Below, in pieces: positions 1 to 7,872 of a DNA stretch of 64,000 nt (position 1 is the first letter of the stretch; every line of letters begins with the position of its first letter). Source of the DNA: Vibrio ostreicida. Its GTDB lineage: Bacteria; Pseudomonadota; Gammaproteobacteria; Enterobacterales; Vibrionaceae. The stretch covers positions 58,870 through 122,869 of the forward strand of contig NZ_JABEYA020000018.1 in NCBI RefSeq assembly GCF_013074385.2, in the 5' to 3' direction. The notes under the pieces were generated by a model, which saw only the letters and a program-made list of their open reading frames with translations, was not told the DNA's origin and made no database searches. A program made the translations under genes and the position numbers.

Positions 1-323
1 ATGCCATGGACAAACTGTCGAAGTTGAGTTAACGATGTCTTGACCTGATTGTCATAATCAGAGCCATCGATATGGGGTAAAACGTGTTTAATCCCCTGAT
101 ACAAATCACGTAAAGCATCTTCTAGCTCATTAATTTGCAATTCAGCTTGACCATTTTTTAGTGCTCCATCAATCACTGCGACCAATTTATTCGTTGTTTT
201 TCCGGGCGCGGATAGGACCACAGCGACCTCTTCCTGCTGTGCATTGTTCGCAATGATATCTGCGGCTCGTAAAAAGCGCTCCGCATCGGCTAATGATGAG
301 CCTCCAAATTTCAAAACACGCAT
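1..323 (-). CDS. thrA: Bifunctional aspartokinase I / homoserine dehydrogenase I, N-terminal part only
   Basis: The gene begins at the ATG at 323 and runs off the left edge, so only about 107 residues are visible. The N-terminus MRVLKFGGSSLADAERF is the classic aspartokinase phosphate-binding start (KFGGSS) and matches ThrA of enteric bacteria closely. ThrA phosphorylates aspartate and reduces aspartate semialdehyde to homoserine for threonine and methionine synthesis. A strong ribosome binding site (GGAGG) lies 7 bases before the ATG. Upstream are a threonine/isoleucine-rich leader peptide and an attenuator, which identify this as the first structural gene of the thr operon rather than metL or lysC. 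The dehydrogenase half and thrB/thrC would lie outside the window. Confidence 0.95.
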   Translation of the reverse strand, partial: MRVLKFGGSSLADAERFLRAADIIANNAQQEEVAVVLSAPGKTTNKLVAVIDGALKNGQAELQINELEDALRDLYQGIKHVLPHIDGSDYDNQVKTSLTQLRQFVHG

Positions 324-353
324 TACTTCCTCCAAAAATCTGTCAATTGGTAT

Positions 354-386
354 AAAAAAAGGCCTGTATCTGGTGGGATACAGGCC
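354..386 (-). terminator. thr operon attenuator
   Basis: A perfect 10-bp stem (GGCCTGTATC at 361-370 with GATACAGGCC at 377-386) is followed on the minus strand by seven T at 360-354. It lies between the leader peptide thrL and thrA, where a transcription attenuator is expected. Stalling of the ribosome on Thr/Ile codons in thrL would favour an alternative fold and readthrough. Confidence 0.9.
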
Positions 387-408
387 TTTTTTTTAAAATT
401 TCTTTCGC

Positions 409-462
409 TTAGCCGCCTGCCCCAACATGTATGATGTCGGTAATAATAATGGTGGTGGTCAT
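409..462 (-). CDS. thrL: thr operon leader peptide
   Basis: A 17-residue peptide, MTTTIIITDIIHVGAGG, carries four Thr and five Ile codons, almost all in its first eleven residues. This is the signature of a threonine/isoleucine attenuation leader. It is too short for normal ORF calling. The stop lies just upstream of the attenuator hairpin at 354-386. Translation speed through the Thr and Ile codons would report charged tRNA levels and set expression of thrABC. Confidence 0.92.
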   Translation of the reverse strand: MTTTIIITDIIHVGAGG

Positions 463-754
463 TACTGAAAGGCTGAGCTTATACATATATAAATGTTTGC
501 GATAGTGTGATTGCTTACCCATACGTTTAACCCATTTGTTATTCTCGAGTCAATGAAAAAAAATATTTTTTTCTTTGTTCGGGTCGGAAAATCTGTTCTG
601 TGAGCCAGTTCAACAAGTTATCTTTCGACGAAACAGTTTGAGTATGGTTGCATAATAAGGAAATCGATCATGGTCTTAAAATGTCGCTACCAGCTTGAGT
701 GATTTATGCTTTAATTGATCGTGCGGTGGATCAATAACAATCAAGGAGTGGCAA
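463..754. promoter_or_regulatory. Divergent intergenic region between thrL and the exported protein at 755
   Basis: About 290 bases with no gene. It must hold the minus-strand thr promoter and the plus-strand promoter for the gene at 755, but I cannot assign -35/-10 boxes with confidence. A strong ribosome binding site (AAGGAG, about 743-748) precedes the ATG at 755. Confidence 0.5.
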
Positions 755-1216
755 ATGAAAACAATACTAAGCCTGTTGCTAACTCTGTTCGCAAGCTCCT
801 CACTTGCGACCGCACTGCCCGAATTGCCATCCAAATACAAAGGATCGCCACACAAGATTTTTCTCTCAAGCGAAAGCAACCATCAAGACTTCGACACTTG
901 GAAAATTGACGGCGGTTATTCCTACAACATTTTCAGCAACATCGATGTTTATGTCGGTGCTCGTCTCGATCAGGGCAAGGACATCAATGAAAGTGGGATA
1001 ATGAGCGGAGTCAGCTATCAAATCACGCCGAGAGTGTCTGTTAAAAGCACACTTCATGCCTATGCAGACGACCTAGCAGCAGACAAGGATGACAATGTCG
1101 TCAGTGCCGAGGTCTCTAGCCGGATGCGACTAACCGAAAACCTCGATTTTCATGCCACTCTCGAACATCAAGAGTGGCAGCAAGAGCTTGAGTTTGGTAT
1201 TGGATTTCGTTTCTAA
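755..1216 (+). CDS. Conserved hypothetical exported protein, likely small beta-barrel or beta-rich
   Basis: A 153-residue protein of unknown function. It has a clear Sec signal peptide (MKTILSLLLTLFASSSLATA, cleavage probably after the ALA/TA region near residue 20). The mature part has alternating polar/hydrophobic strands (YSYNIFSNIDVYVGARL, SYQITPRVSVKSTL) and ends in GIGFRF. A C-terminal aromatic residue after alternating hydrophobics is typical of outer-membrane barrel strands. The ATG follows a strong AAGGAG site. The stop codon overlaps the stop of the convergent RraA-like gene (CTA/TAA at 1213-1216). A periplasmic or outer-membrane location is inferred; no function is known to me. Confidence 0.85.
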   Translation: MKTILSLLLTLFASSSLATALPELPSKYKGSPHKIFLSSESNHQDFDTWKIDGGYSYNIFSNIDVYVGARLDQGKDINESGIMSGVSYQITPRVSVKSTLHAYADDLAADKDDNVVSAEVSSRMRLTENLDFHATLEHQEWQQELEFGIGFRF

Positions 1217-1698
1217 TTCCAGTCTAGAATATCTGCTGACGTCAAGACACCATTCCAATCAGCATAAACATAATCACTGGGTTGAATCATTTGGTTTTGT
1301 ACCGTCAAGGTCACATTAATTTCTCCAGCTCCTCGCTTTTCCGTTTTGAATGGGCTGGTCCCCAACGCTTTGATGCCTATTTCCATTTCCGCCATTGCGG
1401 CCGCGTCTCGAATCGCCCCATAGATAATAATGCCTTCCCAATGGTTGTTGATCGCTAACAGCGCCAGTTGATCGCCAAGTAACGCTTTCTGGCATGAACC
1501 GTTACCATCGACTATCAAGACTTTTCCTTTTCCATTTTGGCTCAATGCCTCTTTGATCTTTGAGTTATCATGAAAACAACGAACCGTAACAATTTCACCC
1601 CAAAATGCACTTTTATGGCCAAAGGTATGCAAAGGCAGATTCAGCAATCTGACTTTGTCCTCATGTCTATCACATATGTCCGGTGTAATGTCTTTCAT
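1213..1698 (-). CDS. RraA-like protein (putative 4-hydroxy-4-methyl-2-oxoglutarate aldolase / RNase E regulator family)
   Basis: A 161-residue single-domain protein of the RraA/MenG fold. It closely resembles the V. cholerae protein annotated as a putative HMG aldolase, and is only distantly like E. coli RraA. The family core VDGNGSCQKALLGDQLA and YGAIRD is visible. The Arg97-Asp98 pair matches the catalytic R-D of class II HMG/CHA aldolases, whereas E. coli RraA as I recall has Gln at this position. This supports a small-molecule aldolase or oxaloacetate decarboxylase role rather than RNase E inhibition, but that is inference. It is a single gene, convergent with the exported protein and divergent from arcA. 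The true rraA normally sits beside menA elsewhere. Confidence 0.85.
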   Translation of the reverse strand: MKDITPDICDRHEDKVRLLNLPLHTFGHKSAFWGEIVTVRCFHDNSKIKEALSQNGKGKVLIVDGNGSCQKALLGDQLALLAINNHWEGIIIYGAIRDAAAMAEMEIGIKALGTSPFKTEKRGAGEINVTLTVQNQMIQPSDYVYADWNGVLTSADILDWN

Positions 1699-2382
1699 GT
1701 TTCCTCCATGAGTATCTCAATCAAAGTTTATTTTCATCGAAACGTCCACTCTCTAAGGCTCACTTTAGTTTGGGCACCAAGACAGCAAATGGTCATCGTA
1801 AACACAGTAAATTGCGTTTTGTTGATATTTCCCCCACAGCAAGCCTTTACCCACTGACATGACAGGGACTTTGAGATCGTCGGTTTAACGACACTCTTTC
1901 GTTGAGCTTGGGTTCTTTCTATTGACCTGATGTTGGTTCAACCTGTGGCTGGATGGGTTCCATGCAATGATGATAGCAAACTTGTTGGCCAAAAGTTTGC
2001 CACAAAACACAAAATAGGGATCTAAGTAATTTTGCCAAAGCCGAACATTCAAACTCATGGTAAATCGTCATTTTCATCTGTTTTAGACCAATAATATTTG
2101 TTACATTCAAACTCTTGATATAAATCAACAAAGAGTATGGAATTAATACTCTGACGTTGTTAGCAAGCTGTTAACATTATAGAATCCGCCTCAAAGACTG
2201 GTAGAGGCAATGAGGGAAGGGACCTCAGAGAAGTGAATTAGTACCATGGACGGCGGGCAATCAAAGAAAGTATGTTTTTTAGAGTCTTTGGTTTATTATC
2301 AACATCACATTACCTGTATGTTAGGTTTTTGCCTAGAATTTATTCTATTAGCACAATTTTTTCACAAGTTTAGGTACCGCCA
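1699..2382. promoter_or_regulatory. Long regulatory region and 5' leader of arcA
   Basis: About 680 bases without an established gene. It contains a perfect FNR box (2115-2128), a plausible -10 (TAATAC near 2144-2149), and a leader of roughly 220 bases. In the leader, a local hairpin (GCCTC 2188-2192 with GAGGC 2204-2208) competes with a longer-range pairing (CAAAGACT 2192-2199 with AGTCTTTG 2283-2290). A 59-codon upstream frame (2246-2425) is listed separately. The left half (1699-2100) shows nothing recognisable. Confidence 0.5.
2115..2128 (+). promoter_or_regulatory. FNR binding site upstream of arcA
   Basis: TTGATATAAATCAA is a perfect match to the FNR consensus TTGAT-N4-ATCAA. Activation of arcA by FNR on loss of oxygen is established in E. 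coli. The spacing to a likely start near 2157-2163 is about 36-42 bases, compatible with a class II activator position. Confidence 0.8.
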
Positions 2383-2425
2383 ATGCAAACCCCGCACATT
2401 CTTATTGTTGAAGATGAGCAAGTAA
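2246..2425 (+). CDS. Possible upstream reading frame in the arcA leader
   Basis: An ATG at 2246 opens 59 codons (starting MDGGQSKKVCFLESL) that run past the arcA start and end inside arcA in a different frame. The middle is hydrophobic (CMLGFCLEFILLAQFF). The ribosome binding site is weak (AGAGAAG about 17 bases upstream). It could be a regulatory upstream ORF, a small membrane protein, or chance. Confidence 0.25.
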   Translation: MDGGQSKKVCFLESLVYYQHHITCMLGFCLEFILLAQFFHKFRYRQCKPRTFLLLKMSK

Positions 2426-3099
2426 CTCGTAACACTCTAAAGAGTATTTTTGAAGCAGAGGGATACGCTGTTTTCGAGGCCAGTGACGGTGAAGAGATGC
2501 ACCAAGTGCTGTCTGACAATCAAGTAAACCTAGTAATTATGGACATCAATCTTCCGGGAAAAAATGGCCTTTTGCTTGCACGTGAATTGCGTGAACAGGC
2601 AAATGTAGCCTTAATGTTCCTTACGGGCCGAGACAATGAAGTTGACAAAATTCTTGGTCTAGAAATAGGCGCGGATGATTACATCACAAAACCTTTCAAT
2701 CCTCGCGAGCTCACTATTAGAGCGCGAAATTTGCTGAGCCGCTCAATGAGTGCAACAGCAACCACTGAAGAAAAGCGCAGTGTCGAAAAATACCAATTCA
2801 ATGGCTGGGTATTGGACATTAATAGTCGCTCACTGGTTAATCCTAGTGGCGAAGGTTATAAACTGCCGCGTTCAGAGTTCCGTGCTTTACTGCATTTCTG
2901 CGAAAACCCAGGTAAGATCCAGACACGTGCTGATCTCTTGAAAAAAATGACCGGACGTGAGCTGAAGCCACATGATCGCACCGTCGATGTGACGATTCGA
3001 CGTATACGCAAGCATTTTGAATCCATCTCTGGGACACCAGAAATTATTGCCACGATTCATGGTGAAGGCTATCGCTTCTGCGGTGATCTAGAAGAATAA
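2383..3099 (+). CDS. arcA: Aerobic respiration control response regulator ArcA
   Basis: A 238-residue OmpR-family response regulator, usual ArcA length. The receiver domain (1-120) carries the acidic pocket E10/D11, the phospho-acceptor Asp54 (VIMDINLPGKNG), T81 and Lys103 (DDYITKPF). The winged-helix DNA-binding domain (about 135-235) contains HDRTVDVTIRRIRKH and GEGYRF. ArcA is phosphorylated by ArcB under low oxygen. It mainly represses aerobic respiration and TCA-cycle genes. It is monocistronic, with an FNR box upstream and a bidirectional terminator after it. arcB is not in the window. Confidence 0.98.
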   Translation: MQTPHILIVEDEQVTRNTLKSIFEAEGYAVFEASDGEEMHQVLSDNQVNLVIMDINLPGKNGLLLARELREQANVALMFLTGRDNEVDKILGLEIGADDYITKPFNPRELTIRARNLLSRSMSATATTEEKRSVEKYQFNGWVLDINSRSLVNPSGEGYKLPRSEFRALLHFCENPGKIQTRADLLKKMTGRELKPHDRTVDVTIRRIRKHFESISGTPEIIATIHGEGYRFCGDLEE

Positions 3100-3115
3100 T
3101 GCCTGACTAAAAACT

Positions 3116-3144
3116 AAAAAATGGAGCCGAGTGGCTCCATTTTT
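3116..3144. terminator. Bidirectional terminator between arcA and hldE
   Basis: The stem AAAAATGGAGCC (3116-3127) pairs with GGCTCCATTTTT (3133-3144) around a short loop. A T-run is present on either strand, so it can end arcA (plus) and hldE (minus). Confidence 0.9.
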
Positions 3145-3196
3145 CGATTGCAGGGGTTGTTCCCAAACTCATCTATCACTTTTTCTGACAATCCGA

Positions 3197-4627
3197 TTAA
3201 CTTCGGCCGCCTTTGATTGCGTCGATGATCTCGGTGGTTGAACAGCCATCTTCAAAGTTTAACACCTGAACATCACCACCATTGGCCAACACTTCTTTGC
3301 CACCAGCAATCTCTTCAGGTTTATAATCCCCTCCCTTGACTAACAAGTCTGGAAGCACATCCGCAATAAGACGCTGTGGGGTGTCTTCATCAAAAGGAAC
3401 CACCCAATCTACCGCGCCAAGTCCCGCTAAAACCGCCATACGGCGGTCAGTTGGATTAACCGGCCTGCCGGGCCCTTTCAAACGCTTCACCGACTCATCA
3501 GTATTTACCGCAACAATGAGACGATCACCTAACTCAGCGGCGTGATTTAAATAAGAGACATGGCCTGCATGGAGAATATCGAAACAACCATTGGTCATCA
3601 CAACCTTTTCACCTTTCGACTGAGCTGTTTTAACCGCATCAATTAAAGCTCGCTCTGTCGTCACACCAAAATCAGTATCTTGGCTACCATGCACGGCTTC
3701 CGCTAATTCTATTGTCGACACAGTTGATGTACCCAGTTTACCGACAACAACCCCTGCAGCCGCATTGGCTAAGGCGCATGCTTCATCAAGAGGCTTACCT
3801 GATGCGACGGAGGCTGCAAGAACCGATATGACGGTGTCCCCCGCACCCGTTACGTCGTACACTTCTTTTGCCAGCGTGGGTAAATGAAAAGGTTCCTGAC
3901 CACGACGAAGAAGCGTCATCCCATGCTCGCTTCTTGTCACCAAGAGCGCTTCAAAATCATATTTTTCAATCAGGGCCAGTCCTTTTTCTACCATCTCATG
4001 CTCGGATTTGACCTGACCGACGACCAGCTCAAATTCTGCCATATTTGGAGTTAGGAGTGTGGCTCCTCGGTAACGTTCAAAGTCAGCCCCTTTGGGGTCA
4101 ACGAAAACGGGCACCTGTGCTTGACGAGCTTTTTGAATGAACTGCTGCACATGTTCAAGTGCCCCTTTAGCATAATCCGACAACACAACAGACTTTACTT
4201 TGGGCAGAGCGAGTTCCATTCGATCCAAAATGAGGTCCGCTTGCGTATTTTCAAACTTGTCTTCAAAATCGAGACGAATCAGTTGTTGTCCACGGCTCAG
4301 TACACGCAACTTGGTTATGGTCGGATAGTTTGGCAGTGCCACAAAATCACACTTCACTTTCAAAGCAGCTAACGTTTCATTCAACACTTTTGCAGGCTCA
4401 TCAATGCCAGTCAGACCGACGATATGCGCAAGGCCTCCTAAAGAAGCAATATTCATTGCCACATTGGCAGCTCCACCAGGACGCTCTTCGTTGTTTTCTA
4501 CTTTAACCACAGGGACAGGCGCTTCTGGAGAAATTCGCCCAGTCGGGCCATACCAGTAGCGATCCAACATCACATCACCGATAATCAATACACCAGAATC
4601 ACTGTAGTTAGGCAGGATTGGTTTCAT
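3197..4627 (-). CDS. hldE: Bifunctional heptose-7-phosphate kinase / heptose-1-phosphate adenylyltransferase
   Basis: A 476-residue fusion, full length. The N-terminal PfkB/ribokinase domain (about 1-320) shows ERPGGAANVAMNIA and the anion-hole motif DVTGAGDTVIS. The C-terminal cytidylyltransferase-like domain starts near residue 345 with MTNGCFDILHAGH, the nucleotide-binding HxGH motif. The enzyme phosphorylates D-glycero-D-manno-heptose 7-phosphate at C1 and then makes ADP-heptose for the lipopolysaccharide inner core; a partner phosphatase (GmhB) is needed between the steps. It lies 60 bases downstream of glnE on the same strand, the same order as in E. coli, and is probably co-transcribed. 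Confidence 0.97.
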   Translation of the reverse strand: MKPILPNYSDSGVLIIGDVMLDRYWYGPTGRISPEAPVPVVKVENNEERPGGAANVAMNIASLGGLAHIVGLTGIDEPAKVLNETLAALKVKCDFVALPNYPTITKLRVLSRGQQLIRLDFEDKFENTQADLILDRMELALPKVKSVVLSDYAKGALEHVQQFIQKARQAQVPVFVDPKGADFERYRGATLLTPNMAEFELVVGQVKSEHEMVEKGLALIEKYDFEALLVTRSEHGMTLLRRGQEPFHLPTLAKEVYDVTGAGDTVISVLAASVASGKPLDEACALANAAAGVVVGKLGTSTVSTIELAEAVHGSQDTDFGVTTERALIDAVKTAQSKGEKVVMTNGCFDILHAGHVSYLNHAAELGDRLIVAVNTDESVKRLKGPGRPVNPTDRRMAVLAGLGAVDWVVPFDEDTPQRLIADVLPDLLVKGGDYKPEEIAGGKEVLANGGDVQVLNFEDGCSTTEIIDAIKGGRS

Positions 4628-4687
4628 TGTGAGTCTCCAAAGTCTAGTTCGGGCATGAGTTTAACACAGGGTAAGACGCGCCAAAAC

Positions 4688-7528
4688 CTATTCCAACCAT
4701 TGGTGCCAAAGCGCCTTTACCAACTCACGTTCTTCAATAAGCTTATCATCAGCAACATCCGCATCAAGGTGGAGAAGATTACGATGATGTATTTGGTCTC
4801 GCATCTTAATATATGCATTCATCACGCCCTTTGCTGCCGATCCTTCCATAATCCCCTCGGCCATCATCGATTCAAAAACTCGAACATTGTCACTCCAACG
4901 CGTCAGCTCCGGCTTATTTTGGCTGTACCGTAGAACGAGGTATTGAGCCAGAAATTCAACATCGGCGATCCCTCCAGGGTCCTGCTTGATCATAAATCGA
5001 CCCGTTTTTTTTCCTCCCAGATAGGTTCTCATCTTAGCCCTCATATCAACCACCGACTGTTTGAGCTCTTCTTCCTCTCTGGGTAATGTAAGAATAGTAT
5101 GCCGTATTTCGGCAAAATCACTTTGCAATTGTGGCGTTCCGAAGATCATTCGAGCACGAACTAGGGCTTGATGCTCCCATGTCCAGGCCTCATTGTGCTG
5201 GTAGTCAGCAAAAGCCTCAATAGGACTCACCAACAAGCCTGAAGCGCCAGATGGCCGCAAACGGGTGTCCACTTCATACAACACGCCAGACGCAGTCCGA
5301 GTAGAGAATATGTGAATGATTCGTTGAGCCAACTTAAGATAAAATTGACGGCCGTCTATTATCTTCTCACCATCGGTATAAGAATCGACAGGGCAGTCAT
5401 GCATAAAAACAATGTCTAAATCCGAGGTATAGCCCAGCTCCCACCCCCCTACCTTTCCATAACCAATAACCGCAAACCCTCGTCCTTCGCTATGTTTCAA
5501 GTGAGCGGGCTCACCAAACTTTTTAGACACCTGTAACCAAGCTTGGCTGATCACCGATTCAACAATAGCTTCAGCTAAATAAGTAAGATGATCACTGACT
5601 TTCATAATAGGCATGGCATCAGCGATATCGGCGGCGGCAATTCTAAGCATACAAATCTGTTTGAATTGGCGGAGCCCTTCCATCTGTTGTTCCATATCCT
5701 CTTCTGGAATACGGGCTAAAAAATCCCGAAGTTCCGTCCGATAACTTTCAAGTGGCACTGGATGATACAGCTGCTGAGGATCAATAAGTTCATCCAACAA
5801 AATAGGATAACGACCAAGCTGCTCAGAGATCAATGGACTGGCTGTGCACAAGCGTACTAAGTGAGTGAGCGCAGCAGGGTGTTCATCGAGCAGCTCCAAA
5901 TAGGTCGTTCGTGTGACTATTTTATTCAGTAAGTGTAACACCCTCGGCAAACCAAATTGAGCGTCGGCATGAGAATAGATCGCTGCAAACATCTTTGGCA
6001 TTAAGTCATTGATCACTTCACGTCCACGTGGTCCAAGCGTTTTCTTCACTAAATCCTGATGGAATTGAAAAACGTTTGAGGCCATAGAAACAGGATCATC
6101 GACCCCAATATCTTGAGATAAGATTTGTTCGACTACATCTTGCTTCTCGGCCATATTCCATAGCTCGTGAAAGTGGCTTTCGACATCCAAACCGTCTTCG
6201 TCTTCATCTCCAATCAACTGGCGAAATATCTGATGTACATTGGCCATATGCTGGCCAATCTCTGCGATAAGCACACTCCAATTCACATACCCCATTGCCG
6301 TTGATATTCTCAACTGTTCAATGCCGTCTTCAGGTAAGCTCTGGGTTTGTTTATCGTTTGTTGCTTGGATGAGGTTCTCCAAGCGACGAAGAAACTGATA
6401 GGCCAGTTTCAGAGATTCAACATCTTGACCACTTAGCAACTCAAGTTCTGCAATGCCCGACAGCGTTTCCAATAAGCCTCGGTGGCGCAAAGTCGGTTCA
6501 CGCCCACCACGGATAAGCTGAAACACTTGCGCAATAAACTCAATTTCACGGATCCCGCCTGCGCCTAATTTTATGTTGTTACTCAAACCACGGCGACGGA
6601 CTTCGCTGCTGATCATCGATTTCATTCTTCTCAATGATTGAATCGCGCTAAAGTCGATATAACGGCGAAACACAAATGGACGTAACATACCTCTAAGTTC
6701 CTGATATTCAGGGTACATTTCGCAGCCCATTACTCGGGCTTTTATCATTGCGTAACGCTCCCAGTCACGTCCCTGCTCCTGATAATAATCTTCCAAAGCG
6801 GAATAACTCATGACTAACGGACCACTGTCACCAAAAGGTCGCAACCTCATATCGACCCGATAACAAAACCCATCCAAAGTCTGTTGAGACAAGGCTTTGA
6901 TAATGCGCTGCCCCAAACGGGTGAAAAACTGGGCGTTAGCAATGCTTTTTCTTGCCCCTTGTGTTTCGCCGTTCTCAGGATAAGTAAAAACTAAATCAAT
7001 ATCCGACGAAAAGTTGAGCTCCCCTCCTCCCAGTTTACCCATTCCGATAATCAGCATAGGTTGAGGGATACCCTCATCATTGCATGGCGTTCCCCAAAGA
7101 GCGCAACATGCTTTATATTGCCATTGATAGGTTTCAAAGATCATTGCCTCAGCCAACTGAGAGAGATGAGCCAAACTCTGCTCTAGCGTCCAGCTTGAAG
7201 TAAAGTCCCGCCACGCGATATAAGTCATTTCACGGTAACGAAATTGGCGCAGAATTTTCAGAAGTTCTTCTTCATCAGCACACGCTTTCAATAGATCCGC
7301 TAAGTGCTTACGATACCCTTCCGAACGAGACTCATGCTGGAGCATATCTAAAAGATTAGACTGCAAAAACGAGTCATTTATCAAAGCGTGAGCAATGAAT
7401 TCACTTAAGCCCACAACATACTCTAACTCGTTTTGGCGTTTTGTTGGCCACTCCGAAAAAGGGGCATTGTCCAGAAAGGTTTTGACCGTCGATTGAGAGA
7501 TCGCGTAAAGCGTGGGTGGCAATGTCAT
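4688..7528 (-). CDS. glnE: Bifunctional glutamine synthetase adenylyltransferase / adenylyl-removing enzyme
   Basis: 946 residues, exactly the usual GlnE length. Two duplicated nucleotidyltransferase domains are visible: GMGKLGGGELNFSSDIDLVF at 162-181 (deadenylylating half) and GYGKVGGWELGYTSDLD near 695 (adenylylating half). Each has the paired Asp residues for Mg-ATP. PII-type helical linkers follow (LGAGGIREIEF, DPGGIADVEF). GlnE adds or removes AMP on glutamine synthetase in response to PII (GlnB) and glutamine. It starts at the ATG at 7528 and is followed by hldE. In E. coli ygiF lies directly upstream; here a divergent K+ channel gene separates them. Confidence 0.97.
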   Translation of the reverse strand: MTLPPTLYAISQSTVKTFLDNAPFSEWPTKRQNELEYVVGLSEFIAHALINDSFLQSNLLDMLQHESRSEGYRKHLADLLKACADEEELLKILRQFRYREMTYIAWRDFTSSWTLEQSLAHLSQLAEAMIFETYQWQYKACCALWGTPCNDEGIPQPMLIIGMGKLGGGELNFSSDIDLVFTYPENGETQGARKSIANAQFFTRLGQRIIKALSQQTLDGFCYRVDMRLRPFGDSGPLVMSYSALEDYYQEQGRDWERYAMIKARVMGCEMYPEYQELRGMLRPFVFRRYIDFSAIQSLRRMKSMISSEVRRRGLSNNIKLGAGGIREIEFIAQVFQLIRGGREPTLRHRGLLETLSGIAELELLSGQDVESLKLAYQFLRRLENLIQATNDKQTQSLPEDGIEQLRISTAMGYVNWSVLIAEIGQHMANVHQIFRQLIGDEDEDGLDVESHFHELWNMAEKQDVVEQILSQDIGVDDPVSMASNVFQFHQDLVKKTLGPRGREVINDLMPKMFAAIYSHADAQFGLPRVLHLLNKIVTRTTYLELLDEHPAALTHLVRLCTASPLISEQLGRYPILLDELIDPQQLYHPVPLESYRTELRDFLARIPEEDMEQQMEGLRQFKQICMLRIAAADIADAMPIMKVSDHLTYLAEAIVESVISQAWLQVSKKFGEPAHLKHSEGRGFAVIGYGKVGGWELGYTSDLDIVFMHDCPVDSYTDGEKIIDGRQFYLKLAQRIIHIFSTRTASGVLYEVDTRLRPSGASGLLVSPIEAFADYQHNEAWTWEHQALVRARMIFGTPQLQSDFAEIRHTILTLPREEEELKQSVVDMRAKMRTYLGGKKTGRFMIKQDPGGIADVEFLAQYLVLRYSQNKPELTRWSDNVRVFESMMAEGIMEGSAAKGVMNAYIKMRDQIHHRNLLHLDADVADDKLIEERELVKALWHQWLE

Positions 7529-7872
7529 AATGATTCCTTGGGCAACAAATCTTGTTAGGAAGTTTATATCAATAAAAAATACCCACTAACAATAAGTGAA
7601 CGAGAATTGGTGCCATTCTGATCATCAGACTTTAAGAGATGTGATCTTAGCCCCCATCGCGCCCCCTTTCGTGACCAGCCGAATGATGAGTGATGGCTTA
7701 TCCCCATCGATTAAAAGCCACCCTAATCCCTGTTTACGCTCCGCAAGTCGTTTGTATTTTCGTTGTTCTAGGCAGATATCTGTGGTGTTTCGCTATGCTT
7801 CGTAGCAATGAGATCATAGACTGACAACTCGCTTCTATTTTATTGACAACAAATAGCTACATAGAGCCCCAT
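7529..7872. promoter_or_regulatory. Divergent region between glnE and the K+ channel gene
   Basis: About 345 bases between divergent genes. Promoters for both must be here but no strong consensus stands out. The only notable content is a protein-like minus-strand frame without a start codon (7625-7792), described separately. Confidence 0.4.
7625..7792 (-). pseudogene. Possible gene remnant: start-less open frame beside glnE
   Basis: A stop-to-stop minus-strand frame of 55 sense codons has protein-like composition (for example YKRLAERKQGLGWLLIDGD then LIIRLVTKGGAMGAK). Its only ATG falls near the end and it has no good upstream start. It may be the 3' piece of a decayed gene displaced when the K+ channel gene arrived, or chance. 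No family was recognised. Confidence 0.2.

Noticed and set aside
1919..2131. 70-residue minus-strand frame upstream of arcA
   Set aside because: Composition is not protein-like, and it covers the FNR box on the opposite strand from the transcript.
7596..7805. 69-residue plus-strand frame between glnE and the K+ channel
   Set aside because: Rich in Ser, Arg and Cys as in antisense shadows; the opposite-strand frame at 7625-7792 looks more protein-like.
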